A stretch of DNA of 59,061 bases from Steroidobacteraceae bacterium (GCA_017853555.1 JAFMJH010000013.1:1-59061), one strand, 5' to 3'; positions 36,228-45,897 are shown, counted from the first letter of the stretch. Program-made: numbers and translations. Notes: generated by a model not told the origin, from the letters alone.

Positions 36228-37241
36228 ATGACTCCAACTCGCGACTGGCTCCGTGCCCTGCCCAAGGCCGAACTGCACCTGCACCTTGAGGGCTCGCTCG
36301 AGCCCGAAATGATGTTCGAACTCGCTGCGCGCAACGGCGTCGCGCTGCCGTTCGCGAGCGTCGAAGAAATCCGCGCCGCCTATCGCTTCGACAAACTCGA
36401 CGATTTTTTGGCCATCTACTACCAAGGCATGTCGGTGCTGCTGACCCGCCGCGATTTTCGCGACCTGACGCACGCCTATCTCCGCCGCGCCCACGCCGAC
36501 GGAGTCCGCCACGTCGAAGTGTTTTTCGACCCTCAGGGTCACACGGCGCGCGGCGTGCCTTTTGCTACCGTCATCGAAGGCATCACGCAGGGGCTCGCGG
36601 AAGGCGAACGCGACTTCGGCATCAGCAGCCGTCTCATCCTGTGTTTTCTGCGCCATTTATCCGAACGCGAGGCATTCGAGACGCTCGACGCGGCTCGTCC
36701 GCACCTGTCGCACATCGCCGGTGTCGGGCTCGACTCGTCGGAACTCGGTCATCCACCATCGAAGTTCACCCGCGTATTTGCGGCAGCGCGGGAACTCGGC
36801 TTGCGTGTGGTGGCGCATGCCGGCGAGGAAGGTCCGCCCGCATACGTCGCGGAGGCGCTCGATCTGCTGCACATCGAACGCCTCGATCACGGCAATCGCG
36901 CGATGGAAGATCAAACCCTCGTGGCTCGATTGCGCGACAGCGGCATGACGCTGACGGTCTGCCCGTTGTCGAATCTCAGACTTTGCGTGGTCAAAGATAT
37001 CGCCCAGCACCCGCTGCGCGCGATGCTGCGTGCGGGCTTGCGCGTCACGGTGAATTCCGACGATCCCGCCTATTTCGGCGGATACGTACTCGACAACTAC
37101 ATGGCGATGATCGAAGCGCTTGGCCTCGATCGCGAGGACGTGCTGCGCCTGGTGGCAAACAGCCTGCAGGGATCTTTTCTACCAGCGCCGAAAATCGCGG
37201 AGCTGCTTGCGCAGCTCCACGATCTCGGTCGAACCGGTTGA
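36228..37241 (+). CDS. Adenine deaminase (adenosine deaminase superfamily)
   Basis: 337 residues; GAGAGG about 4 bases before the ATG. Zn-binding HLHLEGS, HAGEEGPPAYV, LDHGNRAMED and NSDDPAYFGGY are present. The HAGEEGP and NSDDPAYFGGY variants, with CPLSNLRL rather than CPTSN, are typical of the adenine-deaminase subgroup, which converts adenine to hypoxanthine, rather than adenosine deaminase; the distinction is from motif pattern only. Cytoplasmic. It ends 13 bp before the convergent TonB receptor. Purine salvage in this window is also suggested by the NupC-type transporter. Confidence 0.9.
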   Translation: MTPTRDWLRALPKAELHLHLEGSLEPEMMFELAARNGVALPFASVEEIRAAYRFDKLDDFLAIYYQGMSVLLTRRDFRDLTHAYLRRAHADGVRHVEVFFDPQGHTARGVPFATVIEGITQGLAEGERDFGISSRLILCFLRHLSEREAFETLDAARPHLSHIAGVGLDSSELGHPPSKFTRVFAAARELGLRVVAHAGEEGPPAYVAEALDLLHIERLDHGNRAMEDQTLVARLRDSGMTLTVCPLSNLRLCVVKDIAQHPLRAMLRAGLRVTVNSDDPAYFGGYVLDNYMAMIEALGLDREDVLRLVANSLQGSFLPAPKIAELLAQLHDLGRTG

Positions 37242-37254
37242 GCGAATTCAGTCC

Positions 37255-40200
37255 TCAGAACGACCGCGACAAGGTCGCATACACGTACCGGCCGGTCGCA
37301 TTCGCGAGGCTGCCGAAGTAACCGAAGTTCGTCGAAGTGATCGGCGGAGCCTTGTCGGAAATATTGCGCACGCCCAGACGCACCGAGGTGTTGTTCAAAA
37401 AGTCCTCGCGGCGACGGAAATCGTACTGACCGTACAGACTCACGGTCGTCCAGCTGTCGACCTTGAACAACTGACCGTTCACGGGCGCGGGGCCCGTATC
37501 GTTCACGGAACCGACGTAGTTCACGAACGCACCCGCACGCCACTCCTTCAAGCGCCAAGTGAGCGAAGCCGAGCCGCGCCACGCCGGATTGCCGTTGACG
37601 CCGATCTGATTGCCCGCCGCCGTGATCACGATGCCCGAACCCAGGCGCCCCGCGGCATTGGCTTCGGTGAGCTTGCGCGTGATCTCGGTCGGATCCTGAT
37701 TGAACTTGGTCAGCTTCGCCGCGTTCGCGGTGAACGTGAATGAGCCGAGCCCGGTGTTTTTCAGGTCATAACGCAAGCCGGCGTCGAAGCCCGCGAGTTG
37801 CCGTGGCGTAATGTTGAAATAGTTGTCGTTGACCTGTACCACCTGACCGACTTTGTTCGTGCCCACCGGCGGGTCACGCACGATGTTCGGATTCGTCTGA
37901 CCATCGAGTCGCAACAGATAGTCGTACAACAATTGAATCTGGCCGCCCTCGATGCCGATCACGCTCTTTTCGCGGATCGACCAATAATCGAGCGACAACG
38001 ACGCCTTGCCTGCCGAGTCGGGCAAAAAGTCCGGCTGGAAGATGATGCCGGCCGACACGTTCTCGGCGTCCTCGGGGCCCAGATTGCGATTGCCCGAACG
38101 TACTTCGATAGTGCTCGAGCCCGAGCAGGTGACGTTGTTGATGCGGCAGAACGAATAATCGGTACGCGTGTTCGACACCTGCGTTCCCGAGCTGTAGAAC
38201 TGCGGCAAATTCGGCGCGCGGAACCCTTGCGAGGCCGAACCGCGCAACGCGAGCCACTCGGCGATGCTCCAATTGACGGCGACTTTCGGCTTCACCACGT
38301 TGCCGAAGTCCGAGTAGTTCTCGTTACGTACCGCAAGCTGCATGTCCACCGATCGCATCAGCGGAACGTTCATATCTTTGGAGATCAGGGGTATGGCGAA
38401 CTCGAGATACGCCGAGGCGATCGAGCGATGCGCACGCACGTCGGGCGAAGGGCTCGCGCCCATGACGTCCGTACCGTAAGTGATGCCCGAGACCACATCC
38501 GTGTACGTGATCGTGCCGTCGAGACGCTTGTCGCGGTTGTCGACGTAACCGTCGCGACGCAACTCGATGCCGCCTGCAATACCGACATCGCCAGCCGCCC
38601 ACTTGACGAGGTCCGGTTTCGACGCCTTCAAATCCCACATCGCCAGACTGGTCTCGCTGATGCGGTGCACGCCGACCAGAAATCCGTTGATGGTGGTGCG
38701 ATCGCTCGGGGTCGCATCGGCACCCGAGTAATCGTTGACGTTGCCCCCGTTGAAGGGGTTGTAGGCATCGGGGGTCGATTTGGCGAGTGCTTGCTGGAAC
38801 AGCGTGTTGCTGATCGCATTGAGCGTGTGATCGTCCGTCTTCGCCCACGAGTAAACCAACGCGGTTTCCCAATCGAAACCCGACTTGTTGCCGCGCAAGC
38901 CGGCGAGCAATCGGTAGCTGTCGTCGGTGACTTCATACACGCGCGGGCCGGTATCGACCGGGCGATACGTGGTCAGACGCAGCGCAAGTCCCGTCGTCGG
39001 CACATTGACAAGGTTCGCGAGACGATTCGGATTTGCGACGCCGTTGAAGGTCGTCGGGCCGAACGGGTTGTAGTAGTTGCTCGCGGGAACCGAGATGACC
39101 GCGCTCGAGAGCGGCGCCGACTGTTCGCGCAGACCGCTGAACAAAGCGTGATACAGACCCGCTTCGCCGAAGAATTCGACGCCGCCGAAATCCCGGCTGA
39201 CGGTGGTGAACGCGTTGTATCGATCGAGCGCGCCTTTCAAGGTGCGATCGGCGTTCTCGTTGTAACGCAGCTCGCGATCGACGGCACCGGTGATGGTGCC
39301 CGCTCGCAAGCAAAGATTGCCGCCGTACGTGGTGCTGCTGCATCCGGCCGCCGTATTCGACACCGGCTCAACGTGGAACACGCCGGAGGTGGTGAGCGCA
39401 ACCGTTCCCTGTCGCACGGCGACCGTGCTCGGTACGACCGTGAACGAACCCCAGGGCGATGAGGTGCTGCGGTTGTCGAACGCCGTATCACCCGCCCAGG
39501 GCGTGTTCGCCACCGCCGCACGGTGATCTTCGCTCGCCGAATACTCGCGCTCGCTCGCGAGCAGCTTGTTGTGTCCGGTGAATCCACCGAAGAACATGAC
39601 GCGAGTGCCGTTTTCGAACCGCGTACCCGCTTTCACGTTGATCGTGGTTTCACGATAGTTCGTGCCTTCGGAGCCGCCGTATTGCGCTTCGGCGCGCACA
39701 CCTTTGAAGTCCGTTTCGAGCACCGTGTTGACGACGCCGGCAACGGCATCGGTGCCGTAGATCGCGGCCGCGCCGTCACGCAGCACTTCGACGCGCTTCA
39801 CGCCGGAAATCGGGAATGCATTCGTGTTCGCCGTTTGCACGGGCACCAAGTTTTCAGTCTGGGTGCCCGGGGCGGGCACGACGCGGCGCCCGTTCAACAG
39901 CACCAGCGTGTTGCCGGTACCGAGATTGCGCAAGTTGATGGAAGAGGTATCACCGCGCGCATCGTTCAAATTTCCGGTCGTACGCGCTTCCTGAAACTGC
40001 ACGTCACCGGCTTGCGGGATCGAACGAAACAGTTCGTCGCCCGAAACCGCCGCCGTCGCGACGATGTCTTCTTTCTCGACGACAGTCACCGGCAATACGT
40101 CGGTGACTTTGAGGCCGCGAATCTGCGATCCGACGATCACCACTTCGGCGAGCTCTCCCTCGGCAGGAGCATCGCGCCCCGCAGGCCCTGCGTTCTGTGC

Positions 40201-40263
40201 AGCGATCGTGGTCGTGATGAACATCGCGCCCAATACGGCGACCCATTTTTCTCGTGATTTCAT
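37255..40263 (-). CDS. TonB-dependent outer-membrane receptor
   Basis: 1002 residues; very strong ribosome-binding site GGAGGGTGAC. Signal peptide MKSREKWVAVLGAMFITTTI. The TonB-box-like region AEVVIVGSQIRGL and VLPVTVVEKEDIV lead into the plug (about 40-160), which includes DTSSINLRNLGTGNTLVLLN and RRVEVLRDGAAAIYGTDA-type sequence. The rest is a 22-stranded barrel ending in YVYATLSRSF, with the C-terminal Phe typical of outer-membrane proteins. The substrate is not evident. Divergent from gamma-glutamyltransferase, so peptide or glutathione-derived ligands are possible. Confidence 0.92.
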   Translation of the reverse strand: MKSREKWVAVLGAMFITTTIAAQNAGPAGRDAPAEGELAEVVIVGSQIRGLKVTDVLPVTVVEKEDIVATAAVSGDELFRSIPQAGDVQFQEARTTGNLNDARGDTSSINLRNLGTGNTLVLLNGRRVVPAPGTQTENLVPVQTANTNAFPISGVKRVEVLRDGAAAIYGTDAVAGVVNTVLETDFKGVRAEAQYGGSEGTNYRETTINVKAGTRFENGTRVMFFGGFTGHNKLLASEREYSASEDHRAAVANTPWAGDTAFDNRSTSSPWGSFTVVPSTVAVRQGTVALTTSGVFHVEPVSNTAAGCSSTTYGGNLCLRAGTITGAVDRELRYNENADRTLKGALDRYNAFTTVSRDFGGVEFFGEAGLYHALFSGLREQSAPLSSAVISVPASNYYNPFGPTTFNGVANPNRLANLVNVPTTGLALRLTTYRPVDTGPRVYEVTDDSYRLLAGLRGNKSGFDWETALVYSWAKTDDHTLNAISNTLFQQALAKSTPDAYNPFNGGNVNDYSGADATPSDRTTINGFLVGVHRISETSLAMWDLKASKPDLVKWAAGDVGIAGGIELRRDGYVDNRDKRLDGTITYTDVVSGITYGTDVMGASPSPDVRAHRSIASAYLEFAIPLISKDMNVPLMRSVDMQLAVRNENYSDFGNVVKPKVAVNWSIAEWLALRGSASQGFRAPNLPQFYSSGTQVSNTRTDYSFCRINNVTCSGSSTIEVRSGNRNLGPEDAENVSAGIIFQPDFLPDSAGKASLSLDYWSIREKSVIGIEGGQIQLLYDYLLRLDGQTNPNIVRDPPVGTNKVGQVVQVNDNYFNITPRQLAGFDAGLRYDLKNTGLGSFTFTANAAKLTKFNQDPTEITRKLTEANAAGRLGSGIVITAAGNQIGVNGNPAWRGSASLTWRLKEWRAGAFVNYVGSVNDTGPAPVNGQLFKVDSWTTVSLYGQYDFRRREDFLNNTSVRLGVRNISDKAPPITSTNFGYFGSLANATGRYVYATLSRSF

Positions 40264-40289
40264 GTCACCCTCCGGAAATTGGTGCGGGA

Positions 40290-40320
40290 ATATGGACGTA
40301 TTCGATGCTATTGTCCATAT
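40290..40320. promoter_or_regulatory. 8-bp perfect inverted repeat between divergent TonB-receptor and ggt genes
   Basis: ATATGGAC at 40290-40297 and its exact complement GTCCATAT at 40313-40320, with a 15-nt spacer, lie within the 59-bp divergent promoter region. It ends 2 bp before the ggt start. It fits an operator for a dimeric regulator shared by the two genes; no regulator gene is adjacent. Confidence 0.55.
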
Positions 40321-40322
40321 CT

Positions 40323-42065
40323 ATGAATGCGTTCAAAACCCGTCGTCTATATTTGATCTTCACCCTGGCTTTCACGCTGTTCGCCGGCCTCGGCGCCGTC
40401 GACGTTGCGCAGGCGCAGCAACAGTCTCTTCTCGAATACCCGAGCATCCATTCGCCCCGCGTCGGGCTCGACGGCATGGTCGTGTCGCAAAACGAAGCGG
40501 CGAGCGCCGTCGGCGCGCGGATCCTCGCGCGCGGCGGCAATGCGATCGATGCCGCCGTGGGGATCGCCTTTACTTTGGCCGTGACCCTGCCGCGCGCCGG
40601 AAATCTTGGCGGCGACGGTTTCATGACCGCGTATCTGGCCGATCAAAAGAAAGTGACGGTGATCGACTTTCGCAGCGTAGCCCCGAAAGCCGCGACGCTC
40701 GAGATGTACCTCACGCCGGACGGCCGCGAATCCGCAGCCGCGTCCACGGGGTATCGGGCCCCTGCCGTACCAGGTACCGTCGCCGGTCTTTGGCTCGCAC
40801 ACGAAAAATACGGACGCACCAAATGGGCCGAGCTCGTCGCACCGGCTGAAAAACTTGCACGTGAAGGCCTGGTACTCAGCGCGGACGAAGCGTTCGTATT
40901 CGGCTGGGGTCGAAAGCGTCTGGCAACGAGCGATGCGGGACGCAAGACGTTTTTCAAACCCGACGGGTCGGCCTACGCCGCGGGCGAGCGACTCAAGCAG
41001 CCCGCTCTAGCGTGGACCCTGCAACAGATCTCGAAGAAAGGCGCCGACGCGTTCTATCGCGGCGAGGTCGCGACCCGCATCGAGCGTGACATGCGTGAGC
41101 ATGGCGGGCTGATCACGCGCGACGACTTGGCAGCCTACCGCGCCGTCGAGCGCGAGCCGCTACGCGGCAGTTATCGCGGCTACACCGTTTATACGCCTCC
41201 CCCCGCCAGCGGGGGCGCGGCACTGCTCACCATGTTGAACATCCTCGAGACGTTCGACTTGAGCGGTCTGTCGCCGGGATCCGCCGAAACCGAACATCTG
41301 CTCGCCGAAACCATGCGACTCGGGCACCGTGACCGCGTCAAGCATCTCGGCGACATCGACTTCGGCAAAATCCCGCTGCAAGGTCTCACCTCGAAAGCCT
41401 ACGCGGCAGAGCGGGCGAAACTCATCGATCGCGACAAGGCGACACCCAACGCGGCAATCAAGGCCGGCGACCCGTTTGCGCACGAGAGCCCGAACACCAC
41501 GCACTTTTCAGTCGCCGATCGTTACGGCAACGTCGTGTCCGTCACCTACACGCTCGGCTCGGACTTCGGATCCGGCGTGATGGTCGACGGTGCCGGATTT
41601 CTGCTGAACAACCAAATGAACAACTACAGTCACGTGCAAGCGTTTCTCGCTTCGAGCCGTGGCGAACCCATGCCGGCGAACGCGATGCAAGCCGGCAAAC
41701 GCATGATGTCGACCATGACACCCACGCTCGTATTCAAAGGTGAACAGCCCTGGATGGCCGTCGGCACGCCCGGTGGCGGACGCATTTTGAACACCATCCT
41801 GCAAGTACTCGTGAACGTCATCGACTTCAAACTCAACATCGACGAAGCGACGCATCAACCACGCATCTCCGCAGGCGAGGGGCCGCTCGAGGTTGAACCG
41901 AACTTCAATGCCGACACCCTTGCTCTTTTGAAAAAGAAGGGCCACGAGATACGTGTCAGCGAAACCATGGGCAGTGCGCAGTCCATCGTCATAGATAAAG
42001 GATTTTTCCTGGGGGCAGCGGATCCGCGTCGGCCTGGCGCCGCGGCGGTTGCGCCGTCACGCTGA
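40323..42065 (+). CDS. ggt: Gamma-glutamyltransferase
   Basis: 580 residues from ATG 40323. Signal peptide MNAFKTRRLYLIFTLAFTLF with cleavage near AQAQ. Autoprocessing site SPNTTHFSVADRYGN: the Thr near residue 392 becomes the catalytic nucleophile of the small subunit. GNLGGDGFM and RMMSTMTPT, with GTPGGGRI after it, are the other conserved segments. Expected to be a periplasmic heterodimer that hydrolyses glutathione and gamma-glutamyl peptides. It shares a compact intergenic region with a TonB receptor. Confidence 0.92.
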   Translation: MNAFKTRRLYLIFTLAFTLFAGLGAVDVAQAQQQSLLEYPSIHSPRVGLDGMVVSQNEAASAVGARILARGGNAIDAAVGIAFTLAVTLPRAGNLGGDGFMTAYLADQKKVTVIDFRSVAPKAATLEMYLTPDGRESAAASTGYRAPAVPGTVAGLWLAHEKYGRTKWAELVAPAEKLAREGLVLSADEAFVFGWGRKRLATSDAGRKTFFKPDGSAYAAGERLKQPALAWTLQQISKKGADAFYRGEVATRIERDMREHGGLITRDDLAAYRAVEREPLRGSYRGYTVYTPPPASGGAALLTMLNILETFDLSGLSPGSAETEHLLAETMRLGHRDRVKHLGDIDFGKIPLQGLTSKAYAAERAKLIDRDKATPNAAIKAGDPFAHESPNTTHFSVADRYGNVVSVTYTLGSDFGSGVMVDGAGFLLNNQMNNYSHVQAFLASSRGEPMPANAMQAGKRMMSTMTPTLVFKGEQPWMAVGTPGGGRILNTILQVLVNVIDFKLNIDEATHQPRISAGEGPLEVEPNFNADTLALLKKKGHEIRVSETMGSAQSIVIDKGFFLGAADPRRPGAAAVAPSR

Positions 42066-42114
42066 CAAATTCATCTTGCGTCGAAGGACGCTGGTCATGC
42101 ACGGAGTGAAGCCT

Positions 42115-42972
42115 ATGTTGACGCGACGTGATTGCCTCGTCGGCAGCGGATTGCTGCTCAGCGCAACATCGGGGCTGAGCGCTGCAACCGTCGCGACGAG
42201 CGCAGAGAAACCGGATACTCGCATTGCCGATCCGACTTTCAACACCGAGCTCATCGGCCGCCTGCAAGGCGACCTCTCGGGTCGTCAACGCTGGCTGCAC
42301 AACCCCGGCTTCGTCTTCGCGACCATCCCCGGACAAGCCTTGGCACCCGCCGACTTCGGACGGCTCCTGTATCGAGTCGAAGGTTTCACATCGCGTATCT
42401 CGCGCCGGCTCGATGACGGCTCGGTCGAGGAGCGATCCCAGAGTTGGATGTTCTACCGTCACGCCGAGGAAGATCGCTGGCTCGAAAAATTCGAGAATCC
42501 GTGGACCGGCGAAAAGCTCGAGGCACCGCCGTTCAGAGGCGGCCCGACGCATTCCTGGCTACGTCCGGCGACTGGCCCGGAACTCGAAGGCGGCGTCGGC
42601 CTCGAGAGCACCGCCATCGGCCGTCCGCCATCTTTGAATTGGCGCATCCATGACAACAGCGTGTGGCTCACCCGCCATGCAGCAAGTCGGCTGCAGGCAG
42701 GTCCGACGGTCCGCAACGAGTTTTCGATCGATCAATGGGTCTGCCGACTCGAGCACGTGTTCGATTCACGGCGGACTCATGTGCCCGCGAGCTATTCGTG
42801 GACCAGTCAGGCGGAGTGGCAACCTTGGCTGCGCATGGGCAACCGGCCCGGCGGATTGCTGTGGCGTGTAGACAGCGTGGTACTGGATGATCTCTCGCAG
42901 TTGCCCGCGGCATTCGTCGAGCGCATGCAAAAATTGTTGCCCGGAAAACTTCAAGAGCGACTCACATGGTAA
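42115..42972 (+). CDS. DUF1838-type protein with Tat-like leader
   Basis: 285 residues from ATG 42115 (GGAG 7 bases upstream). MLTRRDCLVGSGLLLSATSG resembles a Tat signal. The mature protein has GDLSGRQRWLHNPGFVFATI, YRVEGFTSRISRRLDDGSVE and EKFENPWTGEKLEAPPF, matching the DUF1838 pattern, whose function is unknown. It begins 49 bp after ggt and overlaps the next gene by 7 bp, so it may belong to a ggt-led operon. Confidence 0.75.
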   Translation: MLTRRDCLVGSGLLLSATSGLSAATVATSAEKPDTRIADPTFNTELIGRLQGDLSGRQRWLHNPGFVFATIPGQALAPADFGRLLYRVEGFTSRISRRLDDGSVEERSQSWMFYRHAEEDRWLEKFENPWTGEKLEAPPFRGGPTHSWLRPATGPELEGGVGLESTAIGRPPSLNWRIHDNSVWLTRHAASRLQAGPTVRNEFSIDQWVCRLEHVFDSRRTHVPASYSWTSQAEWQPWLRMGNRPGGLLWRVDSVVLDDLSQLPAAFVERMQKLLPGKLQERLTW

Positions 42973-43721
42973 AGACGATGTTTCGGTCGACCCGCCGAGC
43001 CGCGCTGACCACGATGCTGGCATTCGGACTTCTTGTTCATGCGACGGTGTCGGACGCCGCACCGACGCCCGTCGCGGCGTCTCGGAAAATCATCGTGTTC
43101 GGCGGCTCGGGGCAACTCGGCGCCCAAATCGTTCGCGCACTGCAAGGTGCGGGTCACGATGTCACGGTATTCGTACGGCCGACGTCCGACCGTGATCGAT
43201 TGACGAAAGTCGATGTGCATTTCATCGAAGGCGACGTGACGATCGAAGCCGATGTACGACGCGCCATGCAGAGCACCCGTTTCGACGTCGTCGTCGATGC
43301 GCTGGGACGCAGCGGCGCGGATGTCGACTTCTTCGCGACCAGCGGTACCCACATCGCAAAATGGGCGGGCGCCACCGGCGTCAAACAACTCATCCTGCAC
43401 AGCTCGGTGGGTGTCGGTCTCAGCAAGGATGCGTATCCGCCTGAACGCTACCCGGCGATGCGCCGGTTGTTCGTGGCCAAAGAGATCGGTGAGAACGCCG
43501 CGATCGCCTCGGGCGTCTCGTACACGATCATTCGCAATGCCGTTCTGCGCGACCCGCCGGAAGGCACGCCGGAAAATGCCCGCTTGGTCAGCGATCAAAA
43601 ATCCTACGGCTCCGTATCACGACGCGGACTCGCGCGACTGACACTCGCCTGCATCGATGCCGCCGATTGCCGAAATCGGGTTTTCCACGCCATCGACGAC
43701 ACGTTGCCGGTGTTGCGCTGA
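42966..43721 (+). CDS. NmrA-like NAD(P)-binding protein with export signal
   Basis: 251 residues. The first 35 residues form a signal-like leader with a twin-Arg pair (STRRAALTTMLAFGLLVH, cleavage near SDAA). A Rossmann fold follows: KIIVFGGSGQLGAQIVRAL, then VVVDALGRSGAD and LILHSSVGVGLSK. The pattern GxxGxxG is that of atypical SDR/NmrA proteins, which bind NADP. Export of a nucleotide-binding Rossmann protein is unusual and would fit Tat transport with the cofactor already bound. The start overlaps DUF1838. Confidence 0.76.
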   Translation: MVKTMFRSTRRAALTTMLAFGLLVHATVSDAAPTPVAASRKIIVFGGSGQLGAQIVRALQGAGHDVTVFVRPTSDRDRLTKVDVHFIEGDVTIEADVRRAMQSTRFDVVVDALGRSGADVDFFATSGTHIAKWAGATGVKQLILHSSVGVGLSKDAYPPERYPAMRRLFVAKEIGENAAIASGVSYTIIRNAVLRDPPEGTPENARLVSDQKSYGSVSRRGLARLTLACIDAADCRNRVFHAIDDTLPVLR

Positions 43722-43740
43722 CGACGGGCGCGCGTACGGA

Positions 43741-44931
43741 TCAAGGGCTCGTGCGGTCCACCGCGGCGCGCACCACGTTGTAGAACTCTTGTCGCGCTTT
43801 TGACTCCGGACCAATCGCTGCGCGTGTCCAGTTGGAGTTCGATGCGATGATCAGACGTCGCTGCGGGTCGATGAAAATGCCCTGTCCGTAAATGCCCTGC
43901 GCGGCGAACGATCCATCGTCGTACGTCCACCATTGGAAGCCGTACCCGCGACCCGGTTGACCGATGTCTTTCTGCTTCCGCGTCGCCTCGGCAAACCAAT
44001 CCGGCGGAACGATTTGCCGACCGTCGACATTGCCGTTGGCGAGAATGAATAGACCGAGCCGCGCATAATCACGCGTCGCCGCCTGCAGGCAGCAACCGGC
44101 GATCTCGTGGCCCGTCTTGCCTTTCAGCCACGTGGCCGTTGCCGCCATGCCGGCCGGATGCCAGATGCGCTCCTGCATATACTGCGCCAAAGATTTTCCG
44201 GTTGCTGAAGAGACCAGGACGCCGATCAAATTGGTCTCGCCGGTGTTGTAGTGCCACACGGCTCCGGGCGGGTGCGCGCGCGGCAGTTTGCGCATGTAGC
44301 TGACCGTCGCATCGATTCCGGGATCGGGCTTGGCGTTGTTGAATTGCGCAACGTCGGCGCGCGGATCTTCGTAATCTTCGTTCCAACGCACGCCGGAGCT
44401 CATGGTCAACAATTGACGAATCGTGACGTCGTCGTAGGCCGAGCCCCGCAGGTCCGGGATGTAACGGCTCACTTTGTCTTCGAGGCTCGCGATGTAGCCG
44501 TCTTGAATCGCCGCGCCGACGAGCGTGGAGGTGAACGATTTCGCCACCGAAAAGCTGGTCCAGCGTCCGTTGGCGTCGAAGCCGAGTCCGTACCGCTCGA
44601 AGCGAATCTTGCCGTCCTGCACGACGACCAGCCCCGCCGTGTTTTGCCTGGCCATGTAGTCGTCGACACCCGGGATCGCGAGCGGCTCGCCCGACGGCAA
44701 CGGCATGGGCTTAGGGGCGGGCGTGATGATGGCCGCATGCGCCAGGAACGGCATGCGATCCATCGCGCGAAACGCCGCCTCACGCTGCCGTTGGCTCCAG
44801 CTCAACACATCGGCGTTGGTCGGCATGGCAGCGAGCAGGCCGCGCGTTTCTTTGTCCAGCGTCGAGAACCAGTATCCGGCCGCCAGAACGATCGATGCCA
44901 GAAGAATGCCGAGAAATTTTTTGATTTTCAT
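43741..44931 (-). CDS. Exported serine hydrolase (beta-lactamase class C family)
   Basis: 396 residues from ATG 44931 (an ATG at 44943 would add four residues). MKIKKFLGILLASIVLAAGY is a signal anchor or signal peptide. SxxK motif FSVAKSFTS, YxN motif YNTGETN, and QGIYGQGIF near the third motif. Typical of periplasmic esterases/peptidases of the class C fold. It lies 28 bp after the LysR gene on the same strand, so the two are probably co-transcribed, an arrangement worth noting since the regulator is divergent from a bicarbonate permease. Confidence 0.85.
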   Translation of the reverse strand: MKIKKFLGILLASIVLAAGYWFSTLDKETRGLLAAMPTNADVLSWSQRQREAAFRAMDRMPFLAHAAIITPAPKPMPLPSGEPLAIPGVDDYMARQNTAGLVVVQDGKIRFERYGLGFDANGRWTSFSVAKSFTSTLVGAAIQDGYIASLEDKVSRYIPDLRGSAYDDVTIRQLLTMSSGVRWNEDYEDPRADVAQFNNAKPDPGIDATVSYMRKLPRAHPPGAVWHYNTGETNLIGVLVSSATGKSLAQYMQERIWHPAGMAATATWLKGKTGHEIAGCCLQAATRDYARLGLFILANGNVDGRQIVPPDWFAEATRKQKDIGQPGRGYGFQWWTYDDGSFAAQGIYGQGIFIDPQRRLIIASNSNWTRAAIGPESKARQEFYNVVRAAVDRTSP

Positions 44932-44959
44932 TTTACGGACCATGAAATATCGGGGCCAT

Positions 44960-45838
44960 TCAAGCCGCGTTGGAAATCAGCAGCTTCAAGTAAGGATTGG
45001 TAAATCGACGCGAGGCCGTGACGGCATAGAACGACTCCTTGAGTCCCGCCACCCTCGCCCACTCGACGAGCACGCCGCGTTCCAACTCGTCTTTCACGAC
45101 GATCGGCGGGACCAAAGCGACGCCCCGGGTCTCGCGAGCCACGAGACGCAGCATCGCCATGTCGTCGACTTCGACCGCGACGATGGGCTTTACGCCGACA
45201 TGCTCCATCAACGTGTCGAACGACTCGCGCAAACTGCTTTCCGGGCCGGGCAGCACCATCGGCGTGTCGCGCAAACTTTCCGGGAAACCGAATCGCTTGC
45301 GGCCCTTGCCGGGGCGCCCGACGAGACTCGCCGCCTGCTCGGCGATTTTGACGACCCGCCACGGCGTCGACTTGTCGCGCGGCACTGTCGTGTTGGTCAG
45401 CACCACATCGAGCGTGTGGGCGGCCAACTGCGGCAGCAACTCTCGCAAGGTGCCCGAGCGCAGGACCAGCTCGACATCGTCACGCACGAGCAAAGGCTTC
45501 AACCACCCGAGCTGGAAGTTCCTCGACAAGGTGGCGACTGCCCCAACCCTCACGACCGGCCGCCCTTTTCGCACACCACCCTTCAAAGTGCTGACGAGCT
45601 CTTCTCCGGATTTGAATATGGAGTCGGCGTATTCGAGAGTGATCCGCCCCGCCTCGGTCAATTCGATGCGACGGTTCTTGCGCTCGAACAGCGGCTGCCC
45701 GAGTCGTGCTTCGAGTTGACGCAACTGGATTGAAAGTGCGCTCGACGAAACGTGCAGCTGCTCCGCGGCGCGCGTCAGGCTCCGCTCGTGAGCGATGACC
45801 CGGAAATAGCGCAAGTGGTGGTAATTGAGCGCGCTCAT
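44960..45838 (-). CDS. LysR-family transcriptional regulator
   Basis: 292 residues. N-terminal winged helix: YHHLRYFRVIAHERSLTRAA, EQLHVSSSALSIQLRQLE and LGQPLFERKNRRIELTEAGR. This begins like NhaR-type LysR proteins. A periplasmic-binding-like effector domain follows from about residue 95. It is divergent from the SbtA-type permease, with a 7-7-7 inverted repeat in between, so it probably regulates the permease and itself. Confidence 0.9.
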   Translation of the reverse strand: MSALNYHHLRYFRVIAHERSLTRAAEQLHVSSSALSIQLRQLEARLGQPLFERKNRRIELTEAGRITLEYADSIFKSGEELVSTLKGGVRKGRPVVRVGAVATLSRNFQLGWLKPLLVRDDVELVLRSGTLRELLPQLAAHTLDVVLTNTTVPRDKSTPWRVVKIAEQAASLVGRPGKGRKRFGFPESLRDTPMVLPGPESSLRESFDTLMEHVGVKPIVAVEVDDMAMLRLVARETRGVALVPPIVVKDELERGVLVEWARVAGLKESFYAVTASRRFTNPYLKLLISNAA

Positions 45839-45876
45839 TTTTCAATTTTATTTTATAAAACTTTATTTCTCAATAA

Positions 45877-45897
45877 TTGAAATATACAGAATTTCAA
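45877..45897. promoter_or_regulatory. LysR-type operator between LysR and SbtA genes
   Basis: TTGAAAT at 45877-45883 and its complement ATTTCAA at 45891-45897 flank a 7-nt spacer in a strongly AT-rich divergent region. This fits a LysR T-N11-A dyad. Confidence 0.6.

Noticed and set aside
37798-39462. 554-residue plus-strand frame opposite the TonB receptor
   Set aside because: Antisense to a full receptor with signal peptide and C-terminal Phe; no domain seen and Arg/His-rich composition typical of shadows.
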